Source of the DNA: Chelatococcus asaccharovorans
GTDB lineage: Bacteria > Pseudomonadota > Alphaproteobacteria > Rhizobiales > Beijerinckiaceae
Direction: 5' to 3'
Length of the DNA: 64,000 bases
NCBI RefSeq assembly: GCF_003201475.1
Contig: NZ_QJJK01000014.1
Location: 62,001-126,000 of the forward strand
Within the stretch, counting starts at the first letter, position 1; each line of letters starts with the position of its first letter. Of the stretch, positions 17,943 through 26,143 are shown piece after piece. Both the position numbers and the translations under genes were made by a program. Below the pieces are notes generated by a model. That model was not told the DNA's origin and ran no database searches. It saw only the letters and a list, made by a program, of their open reading frames with translations.

Positions 17943-19013
17943 ATGCATCTCCCGGCTACAGAAGCGCAAAGAGAATTGGTCAGCCGCCTCGGGCGGCGGC
18001 TCGCCGTGCCGATGCGTGATGTCAACCCGGCAACCTGGTGGCGCTTCACCCTCATTTTCTCGGTGGCGTCATTCGGCTTCCTCGCGGGCCTGATCGCGCT
18101 GATGTTCCTCGTCGATCCCTTCGACACCGGGCGTTCTCCTCTGCGCCTGAAGGAGGGCGTGCCGCAGCAGGGGCCTCGCACGGCCAACGTCAGCCGAGCG
18201 CGGGATCAGGCCTACAACTCGGCGATCATCGGCAACTCGCGGGTACAGATGATCGATCCTGCTGCGCTGACCGAGGAGACCGGCATTCCTTTCGTCGCGC
18301 TGGTGGTGCAGGGCGGATTGCCGAAGGAATTGTTGACGACCTGGGACTGGTTCATGGCCCATCGCCGCGCGCCGCCCAAGGTCATGGTGCTCGGCATCGA
18401 CGGCGTCTGGTGCAGCGACGACCTGTCGAAACAGGTCAATCCCTTCCCCTACTGGCTCTACAGCCGCTCGACCCTTGAGTATCTCCAGGGCCTGTTCCGC
18501 TCGTCGTCGCTCAGCGGGCTGCGCAACTATTTCTCCTATCTCATCGGGCACAGACCTCAGGCACGGCCCGATGGTTTCTGGGATTATGAGAATGTCTACG
18601 GCGTAGGGACGCCCCAACAGCTTGCCCATATGCGTGCGGAACTCGACAAGCCGCAGGGGACCGCGGACGTTAATCTTGGCTCGCATTTTCCCGCAGCGGA
18701 TGCCGTTGCGGCGCGCATTGCCGCGTTGCCTGCCGAGACCGTCGTCATTCTCGTTCGGCCCCCTGTCTACATTACAGGACTGCCCGAGCCGGGCACGGAG
18801 GCTGCCAAGGCGGAAACGGTATGCCGCGATGTCTTCGCCAAGCTCGCCGCGGCACGCCCCAACACCCGGATCATCGATTGGCGTTTCGACCGTCCGGAGA
18901 ATCGGGACCCCGGCAATTTCTTCGACCATACGCATTATCGGAAGACCCTTGCCAGGCGCATCGAGGCCGAAATTGCGGCGGCCGTCCAAGACGAGCGTGC
19001 GGCGAAGCCCTGA
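17943..19013 (+). CDS. Membrane-anchored SGNH-like protein, partner of MBOAT (copy 2)
   Basis: A 356-residue paralogue of the preceding gene, 48 bp downstream. One membrane helix lies at about residues 33-58 (FTLIFSVASFGFLAGLIALMFL), followed by a periplasmic domain with Ser99 in AIIGNSRVQ and Asp328/His331 in FDHTHYRKT. Other shared blocks are TGIPFVALVVQ, DWFM, VVILVRPPVYITGL and RIIDWRFDRPE. Conservation of the putative triad in both copies argues that both are active enzymes and not one active and one decayed copy. Two partners for one MBOAT may mean two acceptor sites or glycans. A single tandem duplication is the simplest origin. Confidence 0.72.
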   Translation: MHLPATEAQRELVSRLGRRLAVPMRDVNPATWWRFTLIFSVASFGFLAGLIALMFLVDPFDTGRSPLRLKEGVPQQGPRTANVSRARDQAYNSAIIGNSRVQMIDPAALTEETGIPFVALVVQGGLPKELLTTWDWFMAHRRAPPKVMVLGIDGVWCSDDLSKQVNPFPYWLYSRSTLEYLQGLFRSSSLSGLRNYFSYLIGHRPQARPDGFWDYENVYGVGTPQQLAHMRAELDKPQGTADVNLGSHFPAADAVAARIAALPAETVVILVRPPVYITGLPEPGTEAAKAETVCRDVFAKLAAARPNTRIIDWRFDRPENRDPGNFFDHTHYRKTLARRIEAEIAAAVQDERAAKP

Positions 19014-19212
19014 GGGCCATCTGCGACCTTGTTTTAGAATATGTTTATTATCAATGTTTTGAGTGGCGGCCTGCGCAATTTGGGGCCAATGGCTCAAACT
19101 TTTTGCCACCCTGCACCAAAAGGTGACTGTAATCCGCGTTGTCGCCGCGGCTTTGGCTCGTTATATAGGCGGCGCCTCACGAGGGGCTCAGGGGATAAGA
19201 GCAAAGCCACGC

Positions 19213-19632
19213 ATGTCGGATATCGTAATCGACGAGAGCTACCGCCCGTCAGAAGACGAGCCGTTCATGAGCGAGCGTCAGCGAGAATATTTTCGACGCA
19301 AGCTTCTGAATTGGAAAGAGGACATCCTGCGGGAAAGCCGCGAGACGTTGGTCGCGCTGCAAAGCGAGAGCGAGAATCACCCGGATCTGGCCGATCGCGC
19401 TTCATCGGAAACGGACCGGGCCATTGAACTCAGGGCCAGGGACCGCCAGCGCAAGCTGATCGCCAAGATCGAGGCGGCGCTGCTGCGGATCGAGGACGGC
19501 TCCTATGGCTATTGCGAGGAGACCGGCGAGCCGATCTCCTTGAAGCGGCTTGAGGCGCGTCCCATAGCGACGCTTTCGCTGGAGGCGCAAGAGCGGCACG
19601 AACGCAATGAGCGTGTCTATCGCGATGACTGA
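19213..19632 (+). CDS. dksA: RNA polymerase-binding transcription factor DksA, low-cysteine type
   Basis: A 139-residue DksA: a coiled coil (residues about 17-90, with the tip region HPDLADRASSETDRA) and a C-terminal globular part GSYGYCEETGEPISLKRLEARP. DksA enters the RNA polymerase secondary channel and with ppGpp adjusts rRNA and amino-acid promoters. Only one of the four classical zinc ligands is present (YGYC); the positions corresponding to the other three are non-cysteine, as in zinc-independent DksA variants common in alphaproteobacteria. The start at 19213 removes 50 upstream codons of the open frame that do not resemble DksA. A strong terminator follows. Confidence 0.93.
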   Translation: MSDIVIDESYRPSEDEPFMSERQREYFRRKLLNWKEDILRESRETLVALQSESENHPDLADRASSETDRAIELRARDRQRKLIAKIEAALLRIEDGSYGYCEETGEPISLKRLEARPIATLSLEAQERHERNERVYRDD

Positions 19633-19701
19633 CGGATGGGTGCGGGAGTGCCGCCTGGCCTTGGTGTCATGGTCCGGCGGGTACTTGCCCACGACAAAAA
19701 A

Positions 19702-19735
19702 GGCGCTTCCGATCACCGGGAGCGCCTCTTTTTTT
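19702..19735 (+). terminator. Rho-independent terminator downstream of dksA
   Basis: GGCGCTTCC and GGGAGCGCC (within 19702-19726) form a stem with a short loop, followed by CTCTTTTTTT. An A-run on the left side (ACAAAAAA) allows weaker termination in the opposite direction. Confidence 0.85.
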
Positions 19736-19753
19736 GCCTTACCGGCAATGCCT

Positions 19754-19861
19754 TAGAGCGAGCCCCTCAATGGCGGACTTGCTCCGCTCCACACCGCATG
19801 AGGAAATTCACCGGCTCGGAAGGTCCGAGTTCATTCGATCGAGGCCGGATTTGCGCGAGCA
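19754..19861 (+). repeat. Dispersed element family A, divergent copy
   Basis: Starts TAGAGCGAGC, contains GCGGACTTGCTCCGC, then GGAAATTCA, and ends GGCCGGATTTGCGCGAGC. The order of blocks matches the better copy at 30892-30994, although the first arm and central hairpin differ. It lies 4 bp before the end of the fliO-like gene. Confidence 0.6.
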
Positions 19862-19865
19862 ACGT

Positions 19866-21410
19866 TCACCGTGTCGGCGGTGTGCGTCCGAGGAGCCGAG
19901 CGAATTCGGCTTCGATGTCGTCGACGGAGAAAGGATCGACATTCGTCTTCTGGGGAGGCGCCGCCTCGGCCCCCGAAGCCTCGTTCTTGGCAGAAGAGCG
20001 CTCGTCAGTTGCGAGATTGCCAGGCGCGGTAGTCTTGCCAGGTGAGGTAGTCTTGCCAGGTGAGGTCGTCTTGGCGGGCGAGGTCGTCTTGGCGGGCGAG
20101 GGCCACTCATTGCTCGGTGGATGCGCGGCCGCCGGGCCCGGCTGTTGGCCGGCAGGTTTGTCGGCAGGAGCGGCTGCGACGGCGGCAGCGTCCGACGGGA
20201 CGGGGCGCTTCGTCGCTGCGGACAACTGATCCCACGGCGCATTCGGTGCCGTGGACCGGGGCCGGACGGCGCCTGCCGGTTGAATAGCGCCTTGGGGCGC
20301 GGCGCCGGCCAGTGGTGAGCCGGACGTGGCGGCCGATCCGGGAGATGTGTTGCCGAATGGGCTATTGCCTGTGGGTGCGTTGGGCCGCGGTGGCGGCGTT
20401 GGTCCAGAAGGTGTGGCAACGGGCGCATTGGGTCGCACGCTGGAAAAGGGCCGTTGCAGGGCCCGTTCGAGTTCGCGTGCCATGGCGGACATCGGTTCGG
20501 ACTCCGAGGCTGCCATCCCGGGGGCGGCGGGATCGGGCCGGACGGGCGCAGGCCCAGCCGGAGAAGGTCTGGCGGGCGGAGGTTGGACAACATTCGGCCG
20601 GGACGCACTTGGCAGGGAAGCACTTGGCAGGGAAGCACTTGGCCGGGAAGCACTTGGCCGGGAAGCACTTGGCCGTGGCTCCGGCAAGGGGGACGTGACG
20701 GGCCGGACGGGTTGAACGGGTTCTGGGGGAGGGGCCGTCGGGGCCGTCGCAGAGCGGGTCGGCGAACCGGGCGGACCGGCCAGATCGCCTATATCGGTGG
20801 AGCCGGGGCGTTCCGCAGACGGCTTTTCCGTGGCGGGAGACATCTCTCGCTTGAAACTGCCCAGCGGATCCCGCGTCTGGGGCGGCGCCACCGCTGCTTT
20901 ACGCCTGTCCGCCGCACCGGCCTGGCGCAGATCCGGCAATGGCGTAAATTGGGCTTCGCTCCGGCGCTGGCCGGCAGGTTCGGGGGCGCTCTCGGCCGTG
21001 GCTTCGCCCGCAGCGCTGCGACCGATCGCAGACAGCGCGACATCGAGGGGAAGCGGGGTGTGCTCGTCCATCGACGACGGCAGGTTGCCGACCGGTGCAA
21101 GCGCGCGCTGGCCGCCGCGCAGGATCCCGCTCTCTACGACGATGTCGGTCGGACCGCCGACCATCACGAGATGCTCGACATTGTCGCGTCGCAACAGGAT
21201 CAACTGCCGCCGCTGATCGAGATCAAAGGTGTCGACCACCGCAAGGCGAGGCTGCCTGGTGCGCGACGAAGCCTGATTCGCGCCTCTGGCGCGGGGCGCG
21301 GTGATGCGACGCAGGACGACAGCAAAGGCGGCCAGGAGCGCGAATATGATGATCAGCGCGATAACATACTGAACCGCCGCTGAAATCTCTAAGCCAAAAA
21401 ACGACTGCAC
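19866..21410 (-). CDS. fliO: FliO/MopB-like flagellar biosynthesis protein with long Pro-rich tail
   Basis: A 514-residue protein if started at the GTG at 21410 (GGGAGA 6 bp upstream); an ATG at 21470 is possible but has no clear ribosome site. A single membrane helix (about residues 9-32, AAVQYVIALIIIFALLAAFAV) is followed by a FliO-type domain with RLAVVDTFDLDQRRQLILLRRD and EHLVMVGGPTDIVVESGI. Residues about 130-490 are low-complexity Pro/Ser/Ala/Thr sequence containing two direct-repeat arrays; the extreme C-terminus (VDPFSVDDIEAEFARLLGR) is ordered-looking. FliO helps build the FliPQR export gate. No other flagellar genes are nearby. A perfect CtrA box lies 81 bp upstream of the start. 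Confidence 0.8.
   Translation of the reverse strand: MQSFFGLEISAAVQYVIALIIIFALLAAFAVVLRRITAPRARGANQASSRTRQPRLAVVDTFDLDQRRQLILLRRDNVEHLVMVGGPTDIVVESGILRGGQRALAPVGNLPSSMDEHTPLPLDVALSAIGRSAAGEATAESAPEPAGQRRSEAQFTPLPDLRQAGAADRRKAAVAPPQTRDPLGSFKREMSPATEKPSAERPGSTDIGDLAGPPGSPTRSATAPTAPPPEPVQPVRPVTSPLPEPRPSASRPSASRPSASLPSASLPSASRPNVVQPPPARPSPAGPAPVRPDPAAPGMAASESEPMSAMARELERALQRPFSSVRPNAPVATPSGPTPPPRPNAPTGNSPFGNTSPGSAATSGSPLAGAAPQGAIQPAGAVRPRSTAPNAPWDQLSAATKRPVPSDAAAVAAAPADKPAGQQPGPAAAHPPSNEWPSPAKTTSPAKTTSPGKTTSPGKTTAPGNLATDERSSAKNEASGAEAAPPQKTNVDPFSVDDIEAEFARLLGRTPPTR
20022..20093. repeat. Four tandem 18-bp repeats in the fliO-like gene
   Basis: Four units of the form AGGTGAGGTNGTCTTGCC run in register and encode a Lys-Thr-Thr-Ser-Pro-(Ala/Gly) type hexapeptide on the minus strand. 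Confidence 0.85.
20605..20679. repeat. Five tandem 15-bp repeats in the fliO-like gene
   Basis: Five near-identical units GCACTTGGCAGGGAA encode a repeated pentapeptide Pro-Ser-Ala-Ser-(Arg/Leu) on the minus strand. Units one and two are identical, three and four are identical to each other, suggesting recent slippage or duplication. Confidence 0.88.
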
Positions 21411-21490
21411 TGCGCGTCTCCCGTTGGTCCCACCACCGGCATACGGGGATACTTCGAGACGTTGCAACACTACGGTTTTTGCAATGCAAG

Positions 21491-21506
21491 GTTAACCCAC
21501 GGTTAA
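21491..21506 (-). promoter_or_regulatory. Perfect CtrA binding site (TTAA-N7-TTAAC)
   Basis: On the minus strand the bases read TTAACCGTGGGTTAAC, exactly the alphaproteobacterial CtrA consensus TTAA-N7-TTAAC. It is 81 bp upstream of the fliO-like start and oriented towards it. CtrA commonly controls flagellar genes, and the neighbouring cckA encodes the top kinase of the CtrA relay. Function here is inferred. Confidence 0.75.
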
Positions 21507-21589
21507 TGCAAACCACATAGATTTTTTGCCACATCATCACCTCACGCTGGCGCTTCTTGGCGCAAACAGGCACAAAGCGGACGGACGCC

Positions 21590-21664
21590 AGAGCATGATC
21601 CGGGAGAAGTCGCCCTCGGGTTTGATCCGAGGACAGACCCGATTTTTCGATCAGGACACGCTCT
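21590..21664. repeat. Imperfect palindromic intergenic element
   Basis: Starts GAGCATGATCCGGGAGAAGTC, has an internal hairpin CCTCGGgtttgatCCGAGG, and ends TCGATCAGGACACGCTCTC. Ends are related to the GAGCATGATC...GATCATGCTC palindromes frequent in Hyphomicrobiales intergenic DNA. Confidence 0.55.
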
Positions 21665-21847
21665 CGATCGGCGAGTATAGGGGGCGTTCTCCCATCGCTC
21701 GGGTTATGCTGGAGGGGTGGAGGGTGCCTGCGAACGCGGGTGTCGGGGCTTTTTCATGCGGCTGGCTCGCCACCTGTGGCCGAGCTTGCCTTGGGGCGTG
21801 GACGCGATGATGCTCCCGATCCGTTGGAAGACGAGCGTCGTGCATAA

Positions 21848-21952
21848 GGGTCGTTTGCAGGCGGGCCTTCTGCATGAGGGCCTTTTGCATGAAGGCCTTT
21901 TGCAGGGGGGGCTTTTGGGGGATGGCCTTTTGTGCAAGAGCCTTATGGGCAA
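21848..21952. repeat. Seven tandem 15-bp repeats upstream of cckA
   Basis: Seven consecutive units of 15 bp with consensus GGGCCTTTTGCATGA; units two to four are nearly identical and the outer ones degrade. The array ends 51 bp before the cckA start, in the 5' region, and is not part of a recognised gene. Confidence 0.82.
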
Positions 21953-22003
21953 GGAAAGGGCTGGCGTGTCCGCTAGGGGCGATTGCGTGCGAAAGGTCGG
22001 GGG

Positions 22004-24532
22004 ATGAGCGATACGAGCGTGAACAGGTCGATCGACCGATCTGACCGCCCAGGCCATGCCGGTTTCGTGCTGCTGCTCGCGATCGTTCTGATCGGCGCGG
22101 TTGTGGCTTTGAGCTTCGTTGCCAGCGATGCGGCGCAGCCGCTCATCGTCGGGTTCCTCGCCCTGCTTGCCATGGTTGGCGTGTTCAGCCTGTTCGGCCT
22201 CGCCATCGGTTTCGTGCAGCTTGCCGGCCGCGGCACCCGCAACGATCTGACCAAGCATCTTGCCGATACCGCGCCCGAGGGGATCGTCGTCGTCGGTCCG
22301 GACAGCCGCGTCATCTATGCGAATGACGCCTATCTGACGCTCTCCGGCACGACCAAGGCCGCGGATGTGCGCATCGTCGAACGGTTGTTCTCCGGCACCG
22401 CGGACGTGTCGGAAGCCATCTACCGTCTCGCGCAGGCGGCGCGCGAATCCCGGCCCGCGACGGAGGAGATACGCCTGCAGCCGGGCCTGACCGGCAGCGA
22501 CGCCGGTTGGTATCGCGTGCGCGTTCGCCCCCTGCCGCGGCCGGGGGGGCGCGCGGCGACGGTGTGGAGCGTCGTGGACGTGACCCGCGACCGTGAACGT
22601 CAGGAGAATGTGTTTCAGGAACTCCAGCACGCCATCGACTACCTCGATCATGCGCCGGCCGGTTTCCTCTCCGTCGATGCCGACGGCGACATCGTCTATA
22701 TGAACGCGACGCTCGCCACCTGGCTCGACCATGACCTCGCACAGGTGGGCTCGGGCGGGCTGAAGCTGGGCGATGTGGCGCCCGCCAACGCGGCGGCGCT
22801 GATTGCCGCCGCCAAGGGTGCGCCGGGCGACGTCCATACCGAGATCCTCGATGTCGACCTGCGGCGGCGGGGCGGAAAGTCTCTCCCGGTCAGGCTGTTC
22901 CACCGTGTCGCCATCGGTGCGGACGGCGCCATCGGGCCCTCGCGCACGCTCGTGCTCAATCGCTCGCCCGGCGAGGATGTCGCGGAGGGCCAGCGCGCCG
23001 CCGAAGTCCGCTTCGCGCGCTTCTTCAACAATACGCCCGTCGCCATCGCCACCGTCAGCCGCCATGGCGCGATCACAGGATCAAACGGCTCCTTCGCACG
23101 CCTGTTCGGCGCGGCGCTCGCCAAAAATGACAGCGCCGGCGAGCGCTCGCTGTTCGATCTGGTGGTCGAGCGGGACCGTGAAGCCCTGAGCAACGCGCTG
23201 GCCTCGGCGGCCGCCGGCCGGGACGAAATCACGCCGATCGAGGTGACCGTCGACGGCGACGGAGGGCGCTCGGCCAGGCTCTATATCACTGGCGTGGAAG
23301 ACACCGAAGGAGACGGCGCGGGCGAGGTGGCGATCATCTATGCCTTGGAAACGACGGAACAGCGCGTGCTCGAAGCGCAATTCGCCCAGGCGCAGAAGAT
23401 GCAGGCCGTGGGGCAGCTCGCCGGGGGCGTCGCGCATGATTTCAACAACGTGCTGCAGGCGATCATCGGCTATTCGGACCTCCTTCTCGCCAATCACCGT
23501 CCGACGGATCCCTCCTTCCAGGACATCATGCAGATCAAGCAGAATGCGAACCGGGCGGCGAGCCTGGTGCGCCAGCTCTTGGCCTTCTCGCGTCGCCAGA
23601 CCCTGCGTCCGCAGGTGATCCAGCTCGGAGACAGCCTGTCCGATCTGTCGCTCCTGCTGAAGCGGCTTCTCGGGGAGCATGTCACCCTGGATCTGCGCCA
23701 CGGCCGCGATCTGTGGCTCGTCAAGGCCGATGTCAACCAGTTCGAGCAGGTGGTGGTCAATCTGGCCGTCAACGCCCGCGATGCCATGACGGACGGGGGC
23801 ACTTTGACGATCCGCACGGCGAATGTGCCAGCCGCCGAGAGCGAAAAGCGCGGCGAGAAGTCCATGCCGGTGGCTGATTATGTGCTGATCGAGGTGTCCG
23901 ACACGGGAACCGGCATTCCGGCCGACGTGATCGACAAGATCTTCGAGCCGTTCTTCACCACGAAGGAGATCGGCAAGGGCACCGGGCTTGGCCTTTCAAC
24001 GGTCTATGGCATCGTCAAGCAGACCGGCGGCTATATTTTCTGCCACAGCGAGCCTGGCGTCGGCACGACATTCTCGATCTTCTTGCCGCGCCACCAGCCG
24101 GTCGTCGTCGAAGAGCCGGTCAAGATCCCGGCTGGCAAGGTCGCCACGCCGGATCTGACGGGACGCGGCACGATCCTCCTGGTCGAGGACGAGGAGGCGG
24201 TCCGTGCCTTCGCCGCGCGTGCGCTCGCCACCCGTGGCTACACCGTCCTCGAGGCGGGCTCCGGCCGCGAGGCGCTGGCTGTCATCGACGAGCGTGATGC
24301 CCCGATCGATCTCGTCGTCTCGGACGTCGTGATGCCGGAAATGGATGGGCCGACCCTTCTCGGCGAGCTGCGGGCCAGGCAGTCCGACCTGAGGGTCATC
24401 TTCGTGTCCGGTTATGCGGAAGACGCGTTCCGGAAACACCTGCCGGAGGGTGAGGACTTCACCTTCCTGCCGAAGCCTTTCAGCCTGAAGCAGCTCATTG
24501 AAGCCGTGAAGGGCGCGATGGTCGTCCGCTGA
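22004..24532 (+). CDS. cckA: Cell cycle hybrid histidine kinase CckA
   Basis: An 842-residue membrane hybrid kinase. Two N-terminal helices lie at about 20-40 and 46-68; PAS-like domains start near 89 ([12 protein letters not shown]), 214 and 342. The H-box is [21 protein letters not shown] with phospho-acceptor His478; ATP-binding boxes include [28 protein letters not shown] and [13 protein letters not shown]. The C-terminal receiver has acidic residues in LLVEDEEAV, phospho-acceptor Asp774 in [12 protein letters not shown] and Lys in FLPKPF. CckA controls CtrA and CpdR phosphorylation through ChpT. The ATG at 22004 follows AAGGTCGGGGG; a TTG at 21983 is less likely. gpsA follows after 87 bp. 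Confidence 0.95.
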   Translation: MSDTSVNRSIDRSDRPGHAGFVLLLAIVLIGAVVALSFVASDAAQPLIVGFLALLAMVGVFSLFGLAIGFVQLAGRGTRNDLTKHLADTAPEGIVVVGPDSRVIYANDAYLTLSGTTKAADVRIVERLFSGTADVSEAIYRLAQAARESRPATEEIRLQPGLTGSDAGWYRVRVRPLPRPGGRAATVWSVVDVTRDRERQENVFQELQHAIDYLDHAPAGFLSVDADGDIVYMNATLATWLDHDLAQVGSGGLKLGDVAPANAAALIAAAKGAPGDVHTEILDVDLRRRGGKSLPVRLFHRVAIGADGAIGPSRTLVLNRSPGEDVAEGQRAAEVRFARFFNNTPVAIATVSRHGAITGSNGSFARLFGAALAKNDSAGERSLFDLVVERDREALSNALASAAAGRDEITPIEVTVDGDGGRSARLYITGVEDTEGDGAGEVAIIYALETTEQRVLEAQFAQAQKMQAVGQLAGGVAHDFNNVLQAIIGYSDLLLANHRPTDPSFQDIMQIKQNANRAASLVRQLLAFSRRQTLRPQVIQLGDSLSDLSLLLKRLLGEHVTLDLRHGRDLWLVKADVNQFEQVVVNLAVNARDAMTDGGTLTIRTANVPAAESEKRGEKSMPVADYVLIEVSDTGTGIPADVIDKIFEPFFTTKEIGKGTGLGLSTVYGIVKQTGGYIFCHSEPGVGTTFSIFLPRHQPVVVEEPVKIPAGKVATPDLTGRGTILLVEDEEAVRAFAARALATRGYTVLEAGSGREALAVIDERDAPIDLVVSDVVMPEMDGPTLLGELRARQSDLRVIFVSGYAEDAFRKHLPEGEDFTFLPKPFSLKQLIEAVKGAMVVR

Positions 24533-24619
24533 CGGCGCGGGGCAGGGCGCGCCGGGCTCGGGCGGTGGCGCCCGGAGAGAAACACAGGACGATGCAGGAC
24601 GAGAGAAGGGGTCGGGGCC

Positions 24620-25699
24620 ATGACCTCGGAGCATAGGGCGAAAGGGCAGGGTGCCCGGCACCTCGACAGCGTCGCGGTGATCGGGGCCGGAGCATGGGGC
24701 ACCGCGCTTGCCATCACCGCCGCGCGGGCGGGCCGTTCCGTGCGCCTTTGGGCGCGCGAACAGGAGGTCGTGGCGAGCATTCGCGAGACCCGCGAGAATA
24801 CGTTGTTCCTGCCCGGACATCGCATTCCTGAGGCGGTTTCCGTGGAGAGCGATCTGGCTGCCGTCGTGGCGGGGGCCGATGTCGTTCTCATCGTCGTTCC
24901 CTCCCAGTTTCTGCGCGTGACGGCTGTGGCGTTGCGCCCGCATCTCGGGCCGGGGACACCGGTTGTCATCTGCGCGAAGGGCATCGAGCGCGGCAGCGGC
25001 CTCCTGCTCGCGGCGGTCATCGAGGAAGCCTTGCCGGGCCATGCGCTTGCCGTGCTTTCAGGACCGACATTTGCGGGCGAGGTGGCTGCCGGCATGCCGA
25101 CGGCCATCACGGTGGCTTCTGCCGATGCGGCGGCCGATCCGCAGACGTCGCTTGCGGCGGCTGTCGCCGTGGCGCTGGGGACGCAGACTTTCCGTCCCTA
25201 TGTGTCCGATGACGTGGTCGGCGTCGAGGTGGGCGGCGCGGTCAAGAATGTGCTGGCGATCGCCTGCGGCATTGCGACCGGGCTCGGCTTCGGCGCCAAT
25301 ACCCGTGCCGCGCTGATCACGCGTGGGTTGGACGAGATCAAGGGGCTGGCGGAGGCTCTCGGCGGGCGCCGCGACACGGTGACCGGCCTTTCCGGCATCG
25401 GCGATCTGACCTTGACTTGCTCCAGCGAGCAGTCGCGCAACATGCGCTACGGTATGGGGCTCGCGACCGGCCGCTCGGCGGCGGAGATGTTTGGCGGCCG
25501 CCCGGTCGTGGTGGAGGGCGTCGAGAACGCGCAGTCGGTGACGGATCTTGCGCGGAGCCTGAATGTCAGCATGCCGATCTGCGAGGCCGTGCGGGCCGTG
25601 GTGCTGGACGGGCAGCCCATAGCCGATGTCATGGCGGCCTTGCTGACGCGTCCGTTTCGGGCTGAGCCTCATGGCATGGATCTTCGCCTCGCGCATTAA
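24620..25699 (+). CDS. gpsA: NAD(P)H-dependent glycerol-3-phosphate dehydrogenase
   Basis: A 359-residue cytoplasmic enzyme that reduces dihydroxyacetone phosphate to sn-glycerol 3-phosphate for phospholipid synthesis. The dinucleotide motif is GAGAWGTALA near residue 21, the catalytic Lys region is GGAVKNVLAIACGIATGLGFG, and SGPTFAGEVA and LTCSSEQSRN are family blocks. An N-terminal extension of about 15 polar residues precedes the Rossmann fold; the ATG at 24620 follows GGGGTCGGGG. It lies downstream of cckA in the same direction and may be co-transcribed. A family A repeat begins immediately after the stop codon. Confidence 0.95.
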   Translation: MTSEHRAKGQGARHLDSVAVIGAGAWGTALAITAARAGRSVRLWAREQEVVASIRETRENTLFLPGHRIPEAVSVESDLAAVVAGADVVLIVVPSQFLRVTAVALRPHLGPGTPVVICAKGIERGSGLLLAAVIEEALPGHALAVLSGPTFAGEVAAGMPTAITVASADAAADPQTSLAAAVAVALGTQTFRPYVSDDVVGVEVGGAVKNVLAIACGIATGLGFGANTRAALITRGLDEIKGLAEALGGRRDTVTGLSGIGDLTLTCSSEQSRNMRYGMGLATGRSAAEMFGGRPVVVEGVENAQSVTDLARSLNVSMPICEAVRAVVLDGQPIADVMAALLTRPFRAEPHGMDLRLAH

Positions 25700-25800
25700 G
25701 GCAGGTCCGTCTGCCGCGGACGTGCTCCGCATAGAAATAGACGAATAAATTCAAAGATTTGCACGGAATTTGACGTTTCCATCCAGCTCGGATTTGCCCG
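25700..25800 (+). repeat. Dispersed element family A, copy downstream of gpsA
   Basis: Begins GCAGGTCCGTCTGCCGCGGAC, continues TGCTCCGCATAGAAATAGA and AAATTCA, and ends CAGCTCGGATTTGCCC. Its first half is nearly identical to the copy at 25998-26098 in the same orientation. It starts directly after the gpsA stop. Confidence 0.8.
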
Positions 25801-25902
25801 AGGCTTCCGATCGCAAGGCGTGAGGCGCCCGTGGGCCGCTGCCGGGGCGTCTCAGCTTCGCCGCCGCGCTTCCCGAGCCCGATACGCCGGGTTTGCTGAA
25901 GA

Positions 25903-25942
25903 GAACAAAAAAAGAACTTGCGAAAGAGAACAAAAAGGGTAC
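25903..25942. promoter_or_regulatory. SOS (LexA) boxes upstream of recA
   Basis: Bases 25903-25917 read GAAC-N7-GAAC with seven A residues between, the exact alphaproteobacterial LexA box (GTTC-N7-GTTC on the other strand). A second near-match GAAC-N7-GTAC lies at 25928-25942. Both are 200-240 bp upstream of the recA start, so recA is expected to be LexA-repressed and DNA-damage-induced. Confidence 0.88.
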
Positions 25943-25997
25943 ATTTTCAGGGCGGGTCAGATTGCCCACAAGCTTTCGCCCAGCGCTTCCCGCGTCG

Positions 25998-26098
25998 AAC
26001 AAGTCCGTCTGTCGCGGACGTGCTCCGCATAGAAATAGATGAGTAAATTCATAGCCTTGATCGGTATCGGACGATTCCACTCAAGTCGGGTTTGCTCT
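25998..26098 (+). repeat. Dispersed element family A, copy in the recA leader
   Basis: Begins ACAAGTCCGTCTGTCGCGGAC, continues TGCTCCGCATAGAAATAGATG and AAATTCA, then TCGGTATCGGACGATTCCA, and ends AAGTCGGGTTTGCTCT. It lies between the SOS boxes and the recA start, so it is probably transcribed as part of the recA 5' leader. Confidence 0.85.
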
Positions 26099-26143
26099 AA
26101 GCGTTGAGTTTCATTCTCGCCTCGTGCCATAAGGACGACATTG

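Larger units (their letters stand above)
21411..22003. other. Divergent fliO-cckA regulatory region with repeats
   Basis: This 593-bp gap holds no credible gene. From left to right it contains a CtrA box (21491-21506), an imperfect palindromic element (21590-21664) and a 15-bp tandem array (21848-21952). It must include the promoters of fliO (minus) and cckA (plus). Confidence 0.7.

Noticed and set aside
21704-23065. Minus-strand 453-codon frame over the cckA 5' region
   Set aside because: Antisense to cckA; its C-terminal Lys/Gln-rich peptide is just the 15-bp array.
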